From positions 7,534,538-7,598,537 of the forward strand of contig JANAVB010010791.1 of assembly GCA_029216955.1 (NCBI GenBank): a DNA stretch of 64,000 nucleotides, given 5' to 3'. Positions 10,646 through 23,030 of the stretch are shown one piece after another. The stretch's first letter is position 1; every line of letters begins with the position of its first letter. Made by a program: the position numbers and the translations under genes. The notes below the pieces were generated by a model. It searched no databases. It was not told where the DNA came from and was given only the letters and a program-made list of their open reading frames with translations. This DNA is from Iris pallida. Lineage: Eukaryota > Streptophyta > Magnoliopsida > Asparagales > Iridaceae.

Positions 10646-12254
10646 TTATTTTGCAAACCGATATTGCCATTATTATGATTCTTATTATTATTAACATTGT
10701 TATTGATATCAATAAAACTTATTTTTGGAGATATATATACAATATCAATATTTTGACAATTTGTGACTTTTAAACTGATTTTTATGATTTTTTCTCCAAA
10801 ATACTTACATATATTATTTTGAACCAATATTAGTAAGGATCTTTTATTTCTCGTTATAGTAGAGGTAGATATTTTCTTAAACGGGTTTCAAATATTCATT
10901 AAAAGTTTTAAATAATTTCTAAATAAGTTCATAAATATTCTGCTAAGTATTTATGTATTTAAAAAAATATAATAATAAATTTTGTTTCCTAAGTAATATT
11001 CTAAATAGCTATAAATATTTTATAAATAAACTATATTCTTGACCTTGTGACTAAACCCTTAATCAAATTCTTTCCTCCTTCTAATCATGACTAACTAATT
11101 ATTCGTTTACTCCCAAACTCCCTTTCATTATCGTCATTGACCATGACTACTCACACGTTTCTATTTTCTCGCGAATTTAGACTATGTTCGCATGGACCTC
11201 GGCTATTGGACAGAACATGACATCTCGAACATCGTACCACCGGACGACACACCAGGCAAGACACCTTGCCTTTACTGTTTAAATTTCTGCTCAATATCAT
11301 GCATGTTTTAGATGTTTCTTTTTAAATTATATGTAAATGCAAATTACTATATTTTTGGCTTAGAGTTAAGGGACTACCGTCAAATTTAGTGTGTCTCATT
11401 GACTTGTCATGATTATACACGAGTTGTGTGTGAGAGTTGTGAGTATCATATAGAGGTCACTTGCGTGTAGGCTGATCCCCCGTGCGCATGCGTTAAGATA
11501 TAACTGCTAATAGATTGTGTAGAAGACTTTGGCAGTTATTAAGGATTAAACAGTGTCGTAGAGACGACACATGTATAGTATCATGGGGGAGGGAACAGTT
11601 ATTAGCGTAGGGGCTACATTTTATTTTTACACACATTTTGGGCCGAGGGTGGCTCTTCGGAGCACTACCTTCTGTCCAAGGCCGATAGTGACTCGGATGA
11701 GCGCTACTTACTGCCACTCTTTATTTACTCTGCTGAGCCTACAGCCCCTGCGTAGAACGTTGTCCTCAAAGTGCATATCACCTAGAATGGGTAGGAACCT
11801 TTACTCATGTATACTTTTCTGTTGAGCTTATTTATTCAGTTTATCGGCATGATATTATGTATCTTGTTACTTCCCTCTGAGGACCTAGTTTTTCCCCAGG
11901 TGTGTGTTTTTGCGAATTCTTGCAGGTGCTCTAGCTAAGGCCATGGCTTGCGCTCTATTCCGCCGTGATGATTACTCTTGGATTCGTCACTTGCTCTCGC
12001 TTGCTAAATTCTTTCCTTGTATATTTTTCCATATTTGATTGGTTGGTAGTGGACTTTGTCTCCGTCCAACTGTTGTGTACATGACAAACTCGAAGTTGCT
12101 TTTATATTATTATTTATCTTTGTGGATGAGATTTAGTTGTCTTGGATTACTACATTTACAGCTTATGTATATATACGAGTCGTATATTTACTCGTATGTA
12201 TACAGCTGGCATGATACGTATCTAGTTTCAAGTATTTGGGACTAGGGCGTTACA

Positions 12255-14702
12255 TGTTTTTGTGGTGGTCCATGCAGGTCAAGTTTATCACTTCGGTTAC
12301 TTTACCGTACCGATGTGAGCCTGCAATATATGATTAGAGTCTAGAATCTCATCCACCTACTTGACATCCTTTCTTGACTTCAAATTTCGAACTCTCGTTC
12401 GACCTCCTTGAATTGCATCTTGCTTGACTCCTTCTACCATAAATTTCTTAGTTTCGTGTTTAGTAAGATGACTACACTAGTATATGCCCATAGGTTAAAC
12501 ACATGGCTAGATAGGTTGCATTGACAATTAAATATCAATTGAGGTTATATTTGAGTATAAAGACATTTATTTTTCCTAGAGATATGATCATAAGGATTAG
12601 TTAATTCCAAGTTGGGTAGTAGCATATTACCGCCATCAAAGGATAGTTGAAATCTTACTTTAAATTTACAAGGTGGTATACGCAAGAGGATAGCTAGATC
12701 GAGAAAGCAAATTTTTTTATGAATTTTGAAATTGTGAAATAGTTATGATTAAATTTTTTTTTTATATATATTGTGACACTTGATTTACGGTTAACTTAAG
12801 TTTGGATTGTAATATGATAGAGTTTATCTCGAGATTATTTAAAGAGTTTAAATTATGATTTTCTAGACGACTAGAGAGATGAAAGTTTAGAAGGGAGAGA
12901 ACTTGAGTTTTTTAAATTGTGCGTATGATTTATAAGTTTATTAAATTTTGAAGAAAAAAAAATGTTTTTTTTGGAAGATATCGACTTTGAAGGAAAATTT
13001 TAATTTTAATTTTTGTCCTATGATCTATGATTTATAGAGTTATTTAAATTTCGTGTTTAAAGTCTTGATTATGGATATTTAAATTTTTAGTATAAAAAAA
13101 ATGTATGTTCATTTTGCGATATACAAGGACTATTTCGAGATTGATTAGAGATTTAAATTAAACTTGACAGTCTAAGTTAATTGGTAATTGTGGCGGAGTA
13201 TCTTAAAAAATTTTATTAAAAAACTTCGAGGAACTTGAAATTTAGATTAGATCATATTGGTAGAGGACCAAGAAGCAAGGAAGGTCACCCTAGTGAGATA
13301 GTACATTAGATTGCCATGCCACCTATGATTATGATATTGCATATACACAAGTATAGCTAGTCATCGACCAAACCGATGAACATATCTTTTAACTTACTCG
13401 ACCTTCCCTCAATTCTAGATCTTTTGTCATGACCATCTAATCATTTGAAACTTGAGAAATGATTATATTGTTCCTTAATCATACACCATCTAAGTGGTTA
13501 TCATATCCCTAGAAACTGTACTCCTAATTTATTTTACCTTGATTTGTCTAAGTTATCTTTATTTCATGCTTTAGCTCGGTCATTTATTTGGTTCGTTAAT
13601 CATTATCTCATTAACCCCCACTTTCTACTTTAAGTTCTTTGGTGTCCCTATCGTGACTTTGATATTTGGAGCACAATACTAGACTTTTCCTTCCCACAAC
13701 TTCCATATGTAAGACCTAGACGAGCCCACCTTCATGTAGGTATATCACGTGCCACTAAAACACGTCTCCTTGTACTCTAATTTTATATTGCGACTTTCGG
13801 ATCAAAATGACTGGACTCTAATCCCTACCGTGAAACCAATATACTTTTTAAACTATAGATGAGACTCGACCTCGACTCCATTTCTTTCGACCCGATATAC
13901 GATTTTGTTCTACTTAATTCCTTACATGCTTAACCTTGCATTTTATCTTGATTGCTGTACCTATCACACCATTAGTTTAATTCTTGTAAGTTGAGTAGAA
14001 TATCTCACGACCTAAACAACATTTTGTGGACCACATTGATAGGTTCACTTGGACCATAGAATGCAGTAGACCCTAACTTATCTAGTCAACGAAGCCGACT
14101 GCATAGGCCCAAATTTCGGACGGAACTTAGATTTTTAAGATCTTGGACTAATTGATTTCTTTCATCATCACCCTTTATTTATTATTTTATTTACCTATGA
14201 TGCTAAAATAGCTTAGTTTTGCAAGCGTATTCTTTATCAAGCTTGATCATGACATATGTTTTATTGGGTCGCTCCCACTAACATATTGTCTAATCAGAAC
14301 CGGTGCATGATGGTCTGATCAACCGAGTGCACTTTGGTTCGCTTTTATCTATCGTCCTGGATGGGGACATAGCTAAACTCACCCTCTAGAATCTCATCCA
14401 CGACTGCCTTGACAATTCCTTTGAAATTATTCGATCGTCCTTGAATCACGTATTCGTAGTCAATATTGCTCTCGCCTTCACCTATTCTGGAAGGACGATG
14501 TCGTTATACTAGAACTTCCTCTAGCCATCCTATCGATTACGACCATATCGTATTATTTTCCTATGATCTAAATCGCAACTTCTTGCGACATGATTTTGTT
14601 GAGCCTTATAATTGATTGTTCCCCACCGATACACCCCTTATGTCTTCTCACCCCCTGCAAATTCTTAATTTCGAGGACGAAATTCTTTTAAGTTGGGTAG
14701 GA
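12255..14702 (+). other. Non-coding internal region of the Tekay-like element
   Basis: 2448 bp between the LTRs, AT-rich, without a frame above 60 codons and without RT, integrase or gag motifs. I do not see a convincing match to a primer-binding site right after 12254. The only landmark is the GAGGACGAAATT block at 14671-14685 and the purine tract next to the 3' LTR. Confidence 0.7.
14688..14702 (+). other. Polypurine tract of the Tekay-like element
   Basis: TTAAGTTGGGTAGGA lies directly upstream of the right LTR. It is impure, but sits in the position and context usual for Tekay/Del elements. Confidence 0.55.
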
Positions 14703-16495
14703 TGTAAAACCCCTAAATTTCTACTGTATTTTTTTATAATTTAGTACTGATTTAAAATTTTATTATTATACGTCGCGTAGTCGTATTGTATGTCGCGTAC
14801 GAAATTTTTATTTTTTCGTAATTGCTCGACGAGTGCGAATATGTGCGAGCGTACATATTTTTAGAAAATCATTTTTCTATTTTCAAAGTGATATATATAT
14901 ACATATTTATTTTTGCCATTATACAAATTTCTAAGTTTGTTATTTTAAGCTTTTTCTAACATTTACTAATAATAAATTATATTTCATTGTATACTAGAAA
15001 AACATAAGTTTGTATAAGTAATTATGCATACCTATCTCATAATCAATTATTAGTTTATTTTTAAATAATAAAATAATTTTCAAAATTATTAATAAAGTAT
15101 TTTTTTAAAAACATATTTTAAAATTTTGTGACAATTTAAATTTTGAGTTGATTTTATGGAATAATTTAAATAAATAAGGTAATATCTATATTTGATATTG
15201 ATTTGATTTTTAAACTAAAAGAATTAAATTTGATTTAAATTGGATTTGTATTTGGATTTGGATTTGGATTTGATTGATTTAAATTAAGTTATGAGTTATC
15301 TATTTATGGGTTTGAATCTTCTCCTAATCCTATCCAAATGGGAATTCCCACATCCTATAAATAGGCAGGTTCTCCTCCATAAATTTTTGGCATCCACAAA
15401 TTTTACCACAACCCAACGTGCATCGTGTCTGTGTTCAAACTCTTATTCCAGTCTCGTTTACAGTCATCCAATTCGTGTCCGACACACCGGACACGGTCAA
15501 CCCATCCTCTCCGTGTCCAAAGACACGTTACAATCTCAACACCACCGCGACCGACAGACTACCAAAATTCCCAACCACATCCGCGGTCGCCGTGCAACCG
15601 CCTCCTCCCAGCTCCCTCGACTTCCTGGCCAGAAGCTCAACCCGTCTGATCACCACCACTCCCGTCCATCACCTTCACCATCACCACCACTCCCGTCCTC
15701 GCTAAGCCTTCCTGGCTGATTCAACCAGCGCCACAGCCTACACCACTCGGCCACCGGAACAACCTCCGCCATCATCGTCCCTCCCACCAACAACGAAAAG
15801 GGGAAATGGGGGGGGAGAGCCTTACCTCCTCCGTGCCGGCCGCACCTCCGTGCGTGGATCACCAGCCCTCTCCGCGCTCCAGTGAAGGGCCACTCCGGCG
15901 AGACCCCCTCTCGCGCGGCCGTCCTCGGCAGCGTCGTCGAGACCCCGGCCGTGTCGTCTAGAGCCCTGACCCGCCTCGATGCCGGCCTCCGCCCGGGGTG
16001 CGCCGCCTCACCTTCCCCAGGCGCAGCCTTTCCGTCCGCCGCCCAACCGGAGACCATCTCCACCGCCGTGTGGCCAGCGGTCTCCGCCATAGATCCCGCC
16101 GGCCGCCGATCTCATTATTCCGTTCGTCGCCGCCCCCATCAGTCCAGCCTAACCCCCTCCGCGTGCCCCGATCTTGGCAGCGCCGCCGGGAACCGCCTTC
16201 CGCCAGGTCCTCCGTGCCCCCTTTCTCCACCGGACCACCGCCCGGTCGACACCCACATCCAGCACCGCCGCCTTCCCTCCGATCTGTCACTCCCGGCAGG
16301 CCGCGCCCCGATCCCTCCACGAAGACCTCTCCGGTGGTCGCCCCCCACCAGCATAGGCCTCCACCAGCCGACTCCCGCCGGACGCCGCCCTCCACGTGCG
16401 CCGGCCGCCGCCATTGGTAACCCCCCGTTCCTCCACTCTCTCTCTCTCTCTTCTGTGTAATTTGGGGGAATAGTTTGTTTAAGAGTAAGGTTAGA

Positions 16496-16526
<31 letters not shown>

Positions 16527-18207
16527 ATATAGTTTCAGAAGTTATTATTATTATTAGTTTCAAAAGTTATTATTATTATTATTATTATTATTATCATTAT
16601 TTTGCAAACCGATATTGCCATTATTATGATTCTTATTATTATTAACATTGTTATTGATATCAATAAAACTTATTTTTGGAGAGATATACAATATCAATAT
16701 TTTGACAATTTGTGACTTTTAAACTGATTTTTATGATTTTTTTCTCCAAAATACTTACATATATTATTTTGAACCAATATTAGTAAGGATCTTTTATTTT
16801 TCGTTATAGTAGAGGTAGATATTTTCTTAAACGGGTTTCAAATATTCATTAAAAGTTTTAAATAATTTCTAAATAAGTTCATAAATATTCTGCTAAGTAT
16901 TTATGTATTTAAAAAATATATAATAATAAATTTTGTTTCCTAAGTAATATTCTAAATAGCTATAAATATTTTATAAATAAACTATATTCTTGACCTTGTG
17001 ACTAAACCCTTAATCAAATTCTTTCCTCCTTCTAATCATGACTAACTAATTATTCGTTTACTCCCAAACTCCCTTTTCATTATCGTCATTGACCATGACT
17101 ACTCACACGTTTCTATTTTCTCACGAATTTAGACCATGTTCGCATAGACCTCGGCTATTGGACAGAACTTGGCATCTCGAACATCGCACCACCGGACGAC
17201 ACACCAGGCAAGACACCTTGCCTTTACTGTTTAAATTTCTGCTCAATATCATGCATGTTTTAGATGTTTCTTTTTAAATTATATGTAAATGCAAATTACT
17301 ATATTTTTGGCTTAGAGTTAAGGGACTACCGTCAAATTTAGTGTGTCTCATTGACTTGTCACGATTATACACGAGTTGTGTATGAGAGTTGTGAGTATCA
17401 TATAGAGGTCACTTGCGTGTAGGCTGATCCCCCGTGCGCATGCGTTAAGATATAACTGCTAATAGATTGTGTAGAAGACTTTGGCAGTTATTAAGGATTA
17501 AACAGCGTCGTGGAGACGACACATGTATAGTATCATGGGGGAAGGGGACAGTTATTAGCGTAGGGGCTACATTTTATTTTTACACACATTTTGGGCCGAG
17601 GGTGGCTCTTCGGAGCACTACCTTCTGTCCAAGGCCGATAGTGACTCGGATGAGCGCTACTTACTGCCACTCTTTATTTACTCTGCTGAGCCTACAGCCC
17701 CTGCGTAGAACATTGTCCTCAAAGTGCATATCACCTAGCATGGGTAGGAACCTTTACTCATGCATACTTTTCTGTTGAGCTTATTTATTCAGTTTATCGG
17801 CATGATATTATGTGTCTTGTTACGTCCCTCTGAGGACCTGGTTTTTCCCCTGGTGTGTGTTTTTGCGAATTCTTGCAGGTGCTCTAGCTAAGGCCATGGC
17901 TTGCGCTCTATTCCGCCATGATGATTACTCTTGGATTCGTCACTTGCTCTCGCTTGCTAAATTCTTTCCTTGTATATTTTTCCATATTTGATTGGTTGGT
18001 AGTGGACTTTGTCTCCGCCCAACTGTTGTGTACATGACAAACTCGAAGTTGCTTTTATATTATTATTTATCTTTGTGGATGAGATTTAGTTGTCTTGGAT
18101 TACTACATTTACAGCTTATGTATATATACGAGTCGTATATTTACTCGTATGTATACAGCTGGCATGATACGTATCTAGTGTCAAGTATTTGGGATTGGGG
18201 CGTTACA
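14703..18207 (+). repeat. 3' LTR of the Tekay-like element
   Basis: 3505 bp, the same layout as the 5' LTR: TATA box 15356-15363, GC-rich block about 15500-16435, ATT runs 16497-16600. It ends GCGTTACA and is followed by the second GGTCG. Confidence 0.9.
15356..15363 (+). promoter_or_regulatory. TATA box of the Tekay-like 3' LTR
   Basis: Same motif and context as 9420-9427. Confidence 0.6.
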
Positions 18208-18212
18208 GGTCG
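18208..18212. repeat. Right target-site duplication GGTCG of the Tekay-like element
   Basis: It follows the terminal CA of the element. The outer LTR resumes immediately with GTAGTCC, as in the uninterrupted LTR near 45389. Confidence 0.9.
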
Positions 18213-18557
18213 TAGTCCTTTTGGTCGCTTGGCCATGTCTAGACGGGTGACATGACGTTGTGTCTGATCACGTCATATCTTCGTTTTTGTCAGAGTGTCA
18301 GAGTTTGTTAAAGCTGTCACAGCTGTCATTTTTGTCAATTTTGACAGTATTTTGTCAACTTTATCAGAAGGGTTCATCAGCTTGGCCGCATAAGTAACTT
18401 ATTCTTTTTGTGGCTCAAAAATTAGTCTGGTGAAGATGGGCCACAGGGGCGTGCTGAGTCTGTCATGCGGCTCTTCTTTATGCGGGTTAATCTATTCCAG
18501 AGTACTCATGCGGTTAGTTGTGATCCGCATGAATCCCATATTTTTCATACTTTTACA

Positions 18558-18568
18558 AGACCCCCTTC
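18558..18568 (-). other. Polypurine tract of the outer element
   Basis: On the - strand GAAGGGGGTCT abuts the 3' LTR. The inner Tat element has the same tract in the same place (24782-24792). Confidence 0.8.
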
Positions 18569-18991
18569 AAAGTTTTCAAATTGCAAATTTGGAATACTTT
18601 GAATAAGAAGCATGGACATATCTAAACCCGCAGGAAAATCTTTGAGTCAGGAGAGACGTCGTACCGTAGGGACATTTTGAGCCGCAGGGACATTTTTGGG
18701 CCGTAGGTAGATCTTGTGCCGCAGGAAGATCTTGTGCCGCAGGAAGATCTTGTCTACCAGCTGTAACTGCTGCATTTAATGCTTTGATTTGGTTTTTAGA
18801 TTTGGGCTCTTTATTTGAGATAAACTGACGGTTACTAAGGATAAAATCCCTAAACGTTATTATTATTTTTAATGGATACGAGAATCGAAGCGGCGATGAT
18901 GGTTATTAAGGATAAAAATCCCCAAGCGTCAACATTATCTTTAATGTCACGATAACCGACGCGACGTTCATCTGTTTCCACTTTAAAGAGC

Positions 18992-18999
18992 TATAAATA
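18992..18999 (+). promoter_or_regulatory. TATA box of the antisense gene of the outer element
   Basis: TATAAATA on the + strand, 91 bases before the ATG at 19083. The inner element has the same motif 103 bases before its antisense-gene ATG. This argues for a dedicated promoter within the internal region, outside the LTR. Confidence 0.65.
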
Positions 19000-19082
19000 T
19001 GGGCCATACGGAGAGAGTTTTTCTTTCATCTTTTTCTCCTTCGTCTTCATTATCTTCGTCATCTTTTCTGTCCCGGTTAGCC

Positions 19083-19686
19083 ATGGATCTGAAAGCTTCC
19101 AAGCCGACTGGTGCTACGGCCAAAGGGAAGGAACTCGTCTCTTCGTCGAGTGCTGCGGACTCTCCTCCTGTTCATCCTGACGTGCAACCCCCTGTTAAGG
19201 GTAAGGACGGTGGGAAAGCGATGACTTAAATTTGAATGGCCATATCGCATATTTTATGCGCGGACCTGTCATAGATTGCCTCTGTCCTTTGGGCATGATC
19301 GATATATCCCCCATCTCATGGGACTGCATATGTTCTGTATGATGGGACCGTATGGGTTGAGCTGCATAAGCGCCACTGACCTTCATGGAAACCTCATACC
19401 TGAGCCGCATGAGTGCTACATGGCTGAACCGTATGGATGCCTCATGACCAAACCGTATATACATCTCATAACTGATCCGCATAAATGCCTCATGGCTTAG
19501 CCGCATGAACATTGCATAATGAAACCGCATAAGTGCTTTAAGACTAAGCCGCATATGTTTCATATTTTTAAGTTGTATGCGCATTCCTCATAACTGGGCC
19601 GCATAGGGTCTGTTTTGGCTGAATGTTGTTTTCTTCTAAGTACTAACCCCCTTTTTTGTACAGGGATCCGGTTAGCGAACTGCTGA
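19083..19686 (+). pseudogene. Antisense gene (aORF) of the outer element: exon 1, intron and a truncated exon 2
   Basis: Exon 1 (19083-19200, 118 nt) encodes a short Lys/Ser/Pro-rich N-terminus, ends at a GTAAGG donor in phase 1, and corresponds to exon 1 of the inner element (121 nt, also phase 1). The intron (19201-19663) holds degenerate tandem repeats of about 30 bp built on a CCGCAT motif and ends TTTTTTGTACAG. Exon 2 then runs only seven codons to a TGA at 19684-19686, because the plant-mobile-domain part is missing here. A coiled-coil tail from the same gene survives at 21.7-22.7 kb. Antisense ORFs between integrase and 3' LTR are known for Tat-lineage elements; their role is unknown. 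Confidence 0.65.
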
Positions 19687-19689
19687 TGT

Positions 19690-20535
19690 AGTCCTATGAA
19701 TGTAAATAATTTTGAATAAACAGAATACATTCACTCAATTCTTTATTTGTGGTATCTATGGTGCTTGTACTAGAGGGCCTAATACAGCATTTGTGTTTGA
19801 TATAGAACATCCCACTGGAGGATTTTTTGTGGACCTATTGCCCTTTTGTGCATCTGGAAATACGAGCAAATAGATTTAAAGGATATTTTGTGGACCTACT
19901 ACTCTTTGGTACACCGATGATACGAGTTATAGATTAGGATAACTTTTGTGGACCTATTACCCTTTTGCGCACTGGCGGTGCTGGTGATAGATTTAAAACA
20001 AAACCTAACAAAGATAATATGGACATGATAGGTTTTGTGGTCTTAACACCATATTTTTTATCCCTGGTTGGGTACAGGTGCTAAGTCAAGAGACTATCGA
20101 TATCAGAGGTAATATGTACGTGATACACGATAATCAAGAATAATAACTTTTTTGGTGGACCTATTACTCTTCTGTGCACTGGTGGTACGAGTAATAGATT
20201 TCGAGACAAAACCAACAGAGGTAATATGGACGTGATAGGTTTTATAGTCTTAACACCATGTCTTTTATCCCGGGTTGGGTACAGGTGTTAAGTCAAAAGA
20301 CTATCGGTATCAGAGGTAATATAGACGTGATACACGATAATCAGGAATAGGAAGTTTGCTCAGTGATAACGATAAACTAGGCAGACTCCTATGCGATAAA
20401 GCATTAGAGTGGGAGTTCAGAGGTATCATTATACATGACTTGCCACTCAGAAAGATGCGATAGAATGTGAGTTTAGAGGCACTTGGTGTACATAACTCGA
20501 TAGTTTGGGAGATTTGATGTTTTGAGGGAGTAACA
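19690..20535. repeat. Spacer with repeated AGAGGTAATATGGACGTG-type motifs (first copy)
   Basis: About 0.85 kb without genes, homologous to 38431-39500. It contains larger repeats of about 200 bp, each with a GTGGACCTATTAC-type motif and a GAGGTAATATGGACGTGATA-type motif. Those two are roughly inverted versions of each other. It lies between the 3' ends of integrase (- strand) and of the antisense gene (+ strand). Confidence 0.7.
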
Positions 20536-20540
20536 ACATG

Positions 20541-21745
20541 TACTTAGACATAGTATTTCTTCAGGAATTTACCGTTTATGGGCATCATGAGCAAATCTCT
20601 GTTCTGTTTTGTGAGCCGGTATGCACCGTTGGAGAATACGGTCTCGATGATGTATGGACCCTCCCACTCGGGCTGGAACTTGTCGGCAGTTTTGTGAGTC
20701 ATGATCATCGGTCTGCGAACGGCCAAGACGAGATCGCCTACTTGGAATGTCCTCTGCTTTACTTTCTTATTGAAGGCTCGAGAGATGCTTACTTGAAAGA
20801 TCTCGATGCTTTGTTGAGCTTACAACCGTTTCTCGTCTAACGCTTCCAATTATTGTAGCCATCGGCGGTAGTTATCGTCCGACGTTAACCGATAAGTAAG
20901 GGCCACATGAAGTGAGAGGATCTGAGTCTCCAATGGGAGGACTGCCTCGCTCCCGTACACCAGGGAGAACGGTGTATTTTTGGTAGCCGTTTGACTCGTA
21001 GTACGGTACGCCCATAAGCATTCGCCCAACTTTTCATTCCAGTCGCGCTTGTTTAAAAATACAAACTTCTTGAGAAGCTTGATTATGGTTTTGTTAAAAG
21101 CTTCGGCCAGACCATTAGCTGATGGGTTGTATGCCGTTGAAGCCTCATTCTGAATTCGGTTCTTATCATAGAATCGATAGAAGGCATGGCTTGCAAACTG
21201 TAGACTATTGTCATGAATGATCCTCATTGGTAGCCCAAAACGGTAAATGACGTGATATATTTATGAAACTGATCACGTTTGATGTTTTTACTTCTGTCAA
21301 CGGAACAGCTTTCGCCCATTTAGAGAAGTAGTCGGTGATTACGAGAATAAACCGGTGCCCTTTGGACGACAGCGGGGTGATTGGGCCAATAATATCCATT
21401 CCCCATGCTTCAAATGGCCAAGAGGCCACTGTTGGGTACAAGAACTCAAATAGCAGATGTATGAAATCTGCGTGGATCTGACAAGCCTTGCACTTCCTTG
21501 CACAATCGACTGCGTTTGCTACTATCGTAGGACAGTAGTAACCCATCCGACGGAGATGGTCCTGCAACTTTGGGCCCGGTTGGTGAGCCCCACAAACGCC
21601 ATCGTAAGCCTCGCGTAAGGCTTCTTTGGCTTCTGCATTTGACAGACATCTTAACAGTATTCCATCGTAAGATCGTCGATATAACATTTTTGTTTCCGTG
21701 TCATAAAATAATATGAGAGAATGCCTTCTAATTGAAGTTGCTTCT
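20541..21745 (-). pseudogene. Displaced Tat integrase fragment of the outer element
   Basis: Frames at 20544-20726, 20850-21227 and 21211-21768 together cover an integrase. It has an N-terminal zinc-binding region with the two Cys of a CKAC motif, the catalytic core with a WGMDIIGP motif (first Asp), IIHDN (second Asp) and an NGLAEAFNK motif (Glu), and a C-terminus ending GKFLKKYY. It is broken by at least two frameshifts and by a change of a conserved Gly-Pro after the second Asp. It parallels the inner integrase closely up to about 21745, where the homology stops and antisense-gene sequence begins. No RNase H or RT precedes it. It lies inside what should be the antisense gene, so it is rearranged, not simply truncated. 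Confidence 0.8.
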
Positions 21746-22662
21746 TCCCCGGAGATTGAACTCTCCACTCTGCCTAGTCTTCAGCTCCTTCGGGCTGCGG
21801 AAGAGGAGATTGCTGTTGTGCGAGAGTCTCGTCGCTCGGAGTTTGTTTTCCTTCTGACAGGTCGTCAAGCTCCGCTATGCATTCTTCTCACACGCCTTTA
21901 GGTTCCTTGGCTGATATTCCTTCGACGTCGTCCTCTTTGGAGCATCTGGACAATCGTCAAGGGATATAGTTGAGCGCTTCTACCGTCATCTAAAACGAGG
22001 AGTTGAAGCAACTCCAAGGAGAGGGACTTCATTTGCCGTGGCCCGTCACTGCGTCCAAGGCCAGATTGACCTACTGAAGATGCTTTAGTGTGGAGAAGGG
22101 GCGACCGTCCTTCTGGAGCACAAGCTGGCAGAGGCTGATCAGTGCCTAATCCAGTTACAAAAATTGTGACAAGTCAACGTGTCTGCTGCAGTGGTACAGG
22201 AGAGTACTTTTCTTATAAAAGCCATAGAAAAGGTAAAGGCTATACAGGAGACGACCAAGCCCACCTTGGAGAAGGACCTCCATAAGCTGTCTCTTAAATA
22301 TGACAAGCTGAGCCGAGAGGAAGAGATTTGCTTGACTCGTGAGGAGACCACCGTTCGTGCTGTAACCGAAACTAATGAGCAGCTCCTCCAGCTCCAGGCC
22401 AGGCTGGCATCTCTGGAGACTGATCTCCAAGTCACTCATCAAGAGGGAGAAGATCTGTAAGGAGACTGATGAGGTCACACGAGCCTCTGCCGCTCTAGAG
22501 GGTGCACTAAAGAAATTAGAGGAAAATTGGCAGGATGATGCACATCTTGAGGATACTGAAAAGCTAACCTAAGAGGTTGAACGCCGAGCCAGACTGAGAA
22601 TTGAGCGCTCAGCTGCACAGTTGGAAGACATTCTTGCCAAACTATGCGTTGCTGATGAGTAG
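21746..22662 (+). pseudogene. C-terminal coiled-coil part of the outer element's antisense gene
   Basis: Frames at 22179-22460 and 22375-22572, plus a last segment ending at TAG 22660-22662, encode Leu/Glu/Lys-rich heptads with repeated LEEN/LQARLASLE-like segments, clearly a coiled coil. Position (+ strand, next to the spacer) and character correspond to the 492-codon C-terminal exon of the inner element. Frameshifts and stops divide it. The T-rich tail to 22700 is the likely 3' end. The inner element inserted 45 bases downstream. Confidence 0.6.
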
Positions 22663-22701
22663 TAGCCTTTTCTTCTGCCCTTTCCCCTCTTTTTTTGAGA
22701 T

Positions 22702-22706
22702 ATAAT
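22702..22706. repeat. Left target-site duplication ATAAT of the inner Tat element
   Basis: ATAAT is repeated at 38427-38431 directly after the right LTR. Confidence 0.9.
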
Positions 22707-23022
22707 TGTTTGCCATTAAAATTGTTTTGATTGAAATTTTAATACAAACAGAACAGTGATACAATATAGGACTTAGATGTAGTCCTAGGAGTACACTTTT
22801 GTTTAAGCTGGGTCCTTAGTGCCAATGGAGCGAGTGGTAATGCGTTAACTCCGTTGACCGGCTGACGACGGTTATCGGTTCTCTGAAGGTGTTGATTGCT
22901 CTGGGTGCTGGAGCTTGCTAAGAGGAGGAAGACGTTGAGTGTCTAGAACTGCCTCTCCGGTGATTCTCTGTTGTGGATTCTCTCTGTGTTGTGAGTCTCA
23001 TGTGTGAAGGAGATGATCCTTC

Positions 23023-23030
23023 TATTTATA
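23023..23030 (-). promoter_or_regulatory. Sense TATA box in the inner 3' LTR
   Basis: TATAAATA on the - strand; the matching box in the 5' LTR is 36671-36678. Confidence 0.65.

Larger units (their letters stand above)
8781..12254 (+). repeat. 5' LTR of the Tekay-like element
   Basis: 3474 bp, closely matching 14703-18207 with scattered substitutions and microsatellite length differences. In order: an AT-rich U3, a TATA box at 9420-9427, a strongly GC-rich block at about 9560-10500, a CT tract, ATT microsatellites, then moderately AT-rich U5 ending GCGTTACA. Confidence 0.9.
8781..18207 (+). mobile_element. Tekay/Del-like LTR retrotransposon derivative without coding capacity
   Basis: Two long direct repeats (8781-12254, 3474 bp; 14703-18207, 3505 bp) start TGTAAAACCCC and end GCGTTACA. 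They flank only 2448 bp of internal sequence with no recognisable gag or pol. Just before the right LTR stands a TTTCGAGGACGAAATT block followed by a purine-rich tract, a hallmark of Tekay/Del chromovirus 3' ends. This gives the + orientation and the tentative family. The LTR size also suits that lineage. It sits inside the 3' LTR of the outer element, so it is younger than that insertion. It fits the description of a large retrotransposon derivative that depends on enzymes made elsewhere. Confidence 0.85.
8108..18557 (-). repeat. 3' LTR of the outer element, split by the Tekay-like insertion
   Basis: The LTR consists of 8108-8780 and 18213-18557, about 1.02 kb, and aligns throughout with 44713-45724. 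Between the two parts lie the 8781-18207 element and its GGTCG duplication. It begins TGCTTGCC and ends TTTTACA. It carries many CCGCAT/ATGCGG motifs and a - strand TATA box at 8372-8379. Confidence 0.9.

Noticed and set aside
10600..10827. Asn-rich ORF on the - strand
   Set aside because: Translation of an ATT microsatellite.
12255..14702. Degraded pol gene in the Tekay-like internal region
   Set aside because: I looked for RT, integrase and chromodomain motifs in all frames and saw none beyond the 3'-end GAGGACGAAATT block.
18640..18775. Short repeats (GCCGCAGGAAGATCTTGT) as a separate satellite
   Set aside because: Only two to four degenerate units, and part of the CCGCA-rich leader of the outer element; covered by the motif finding.
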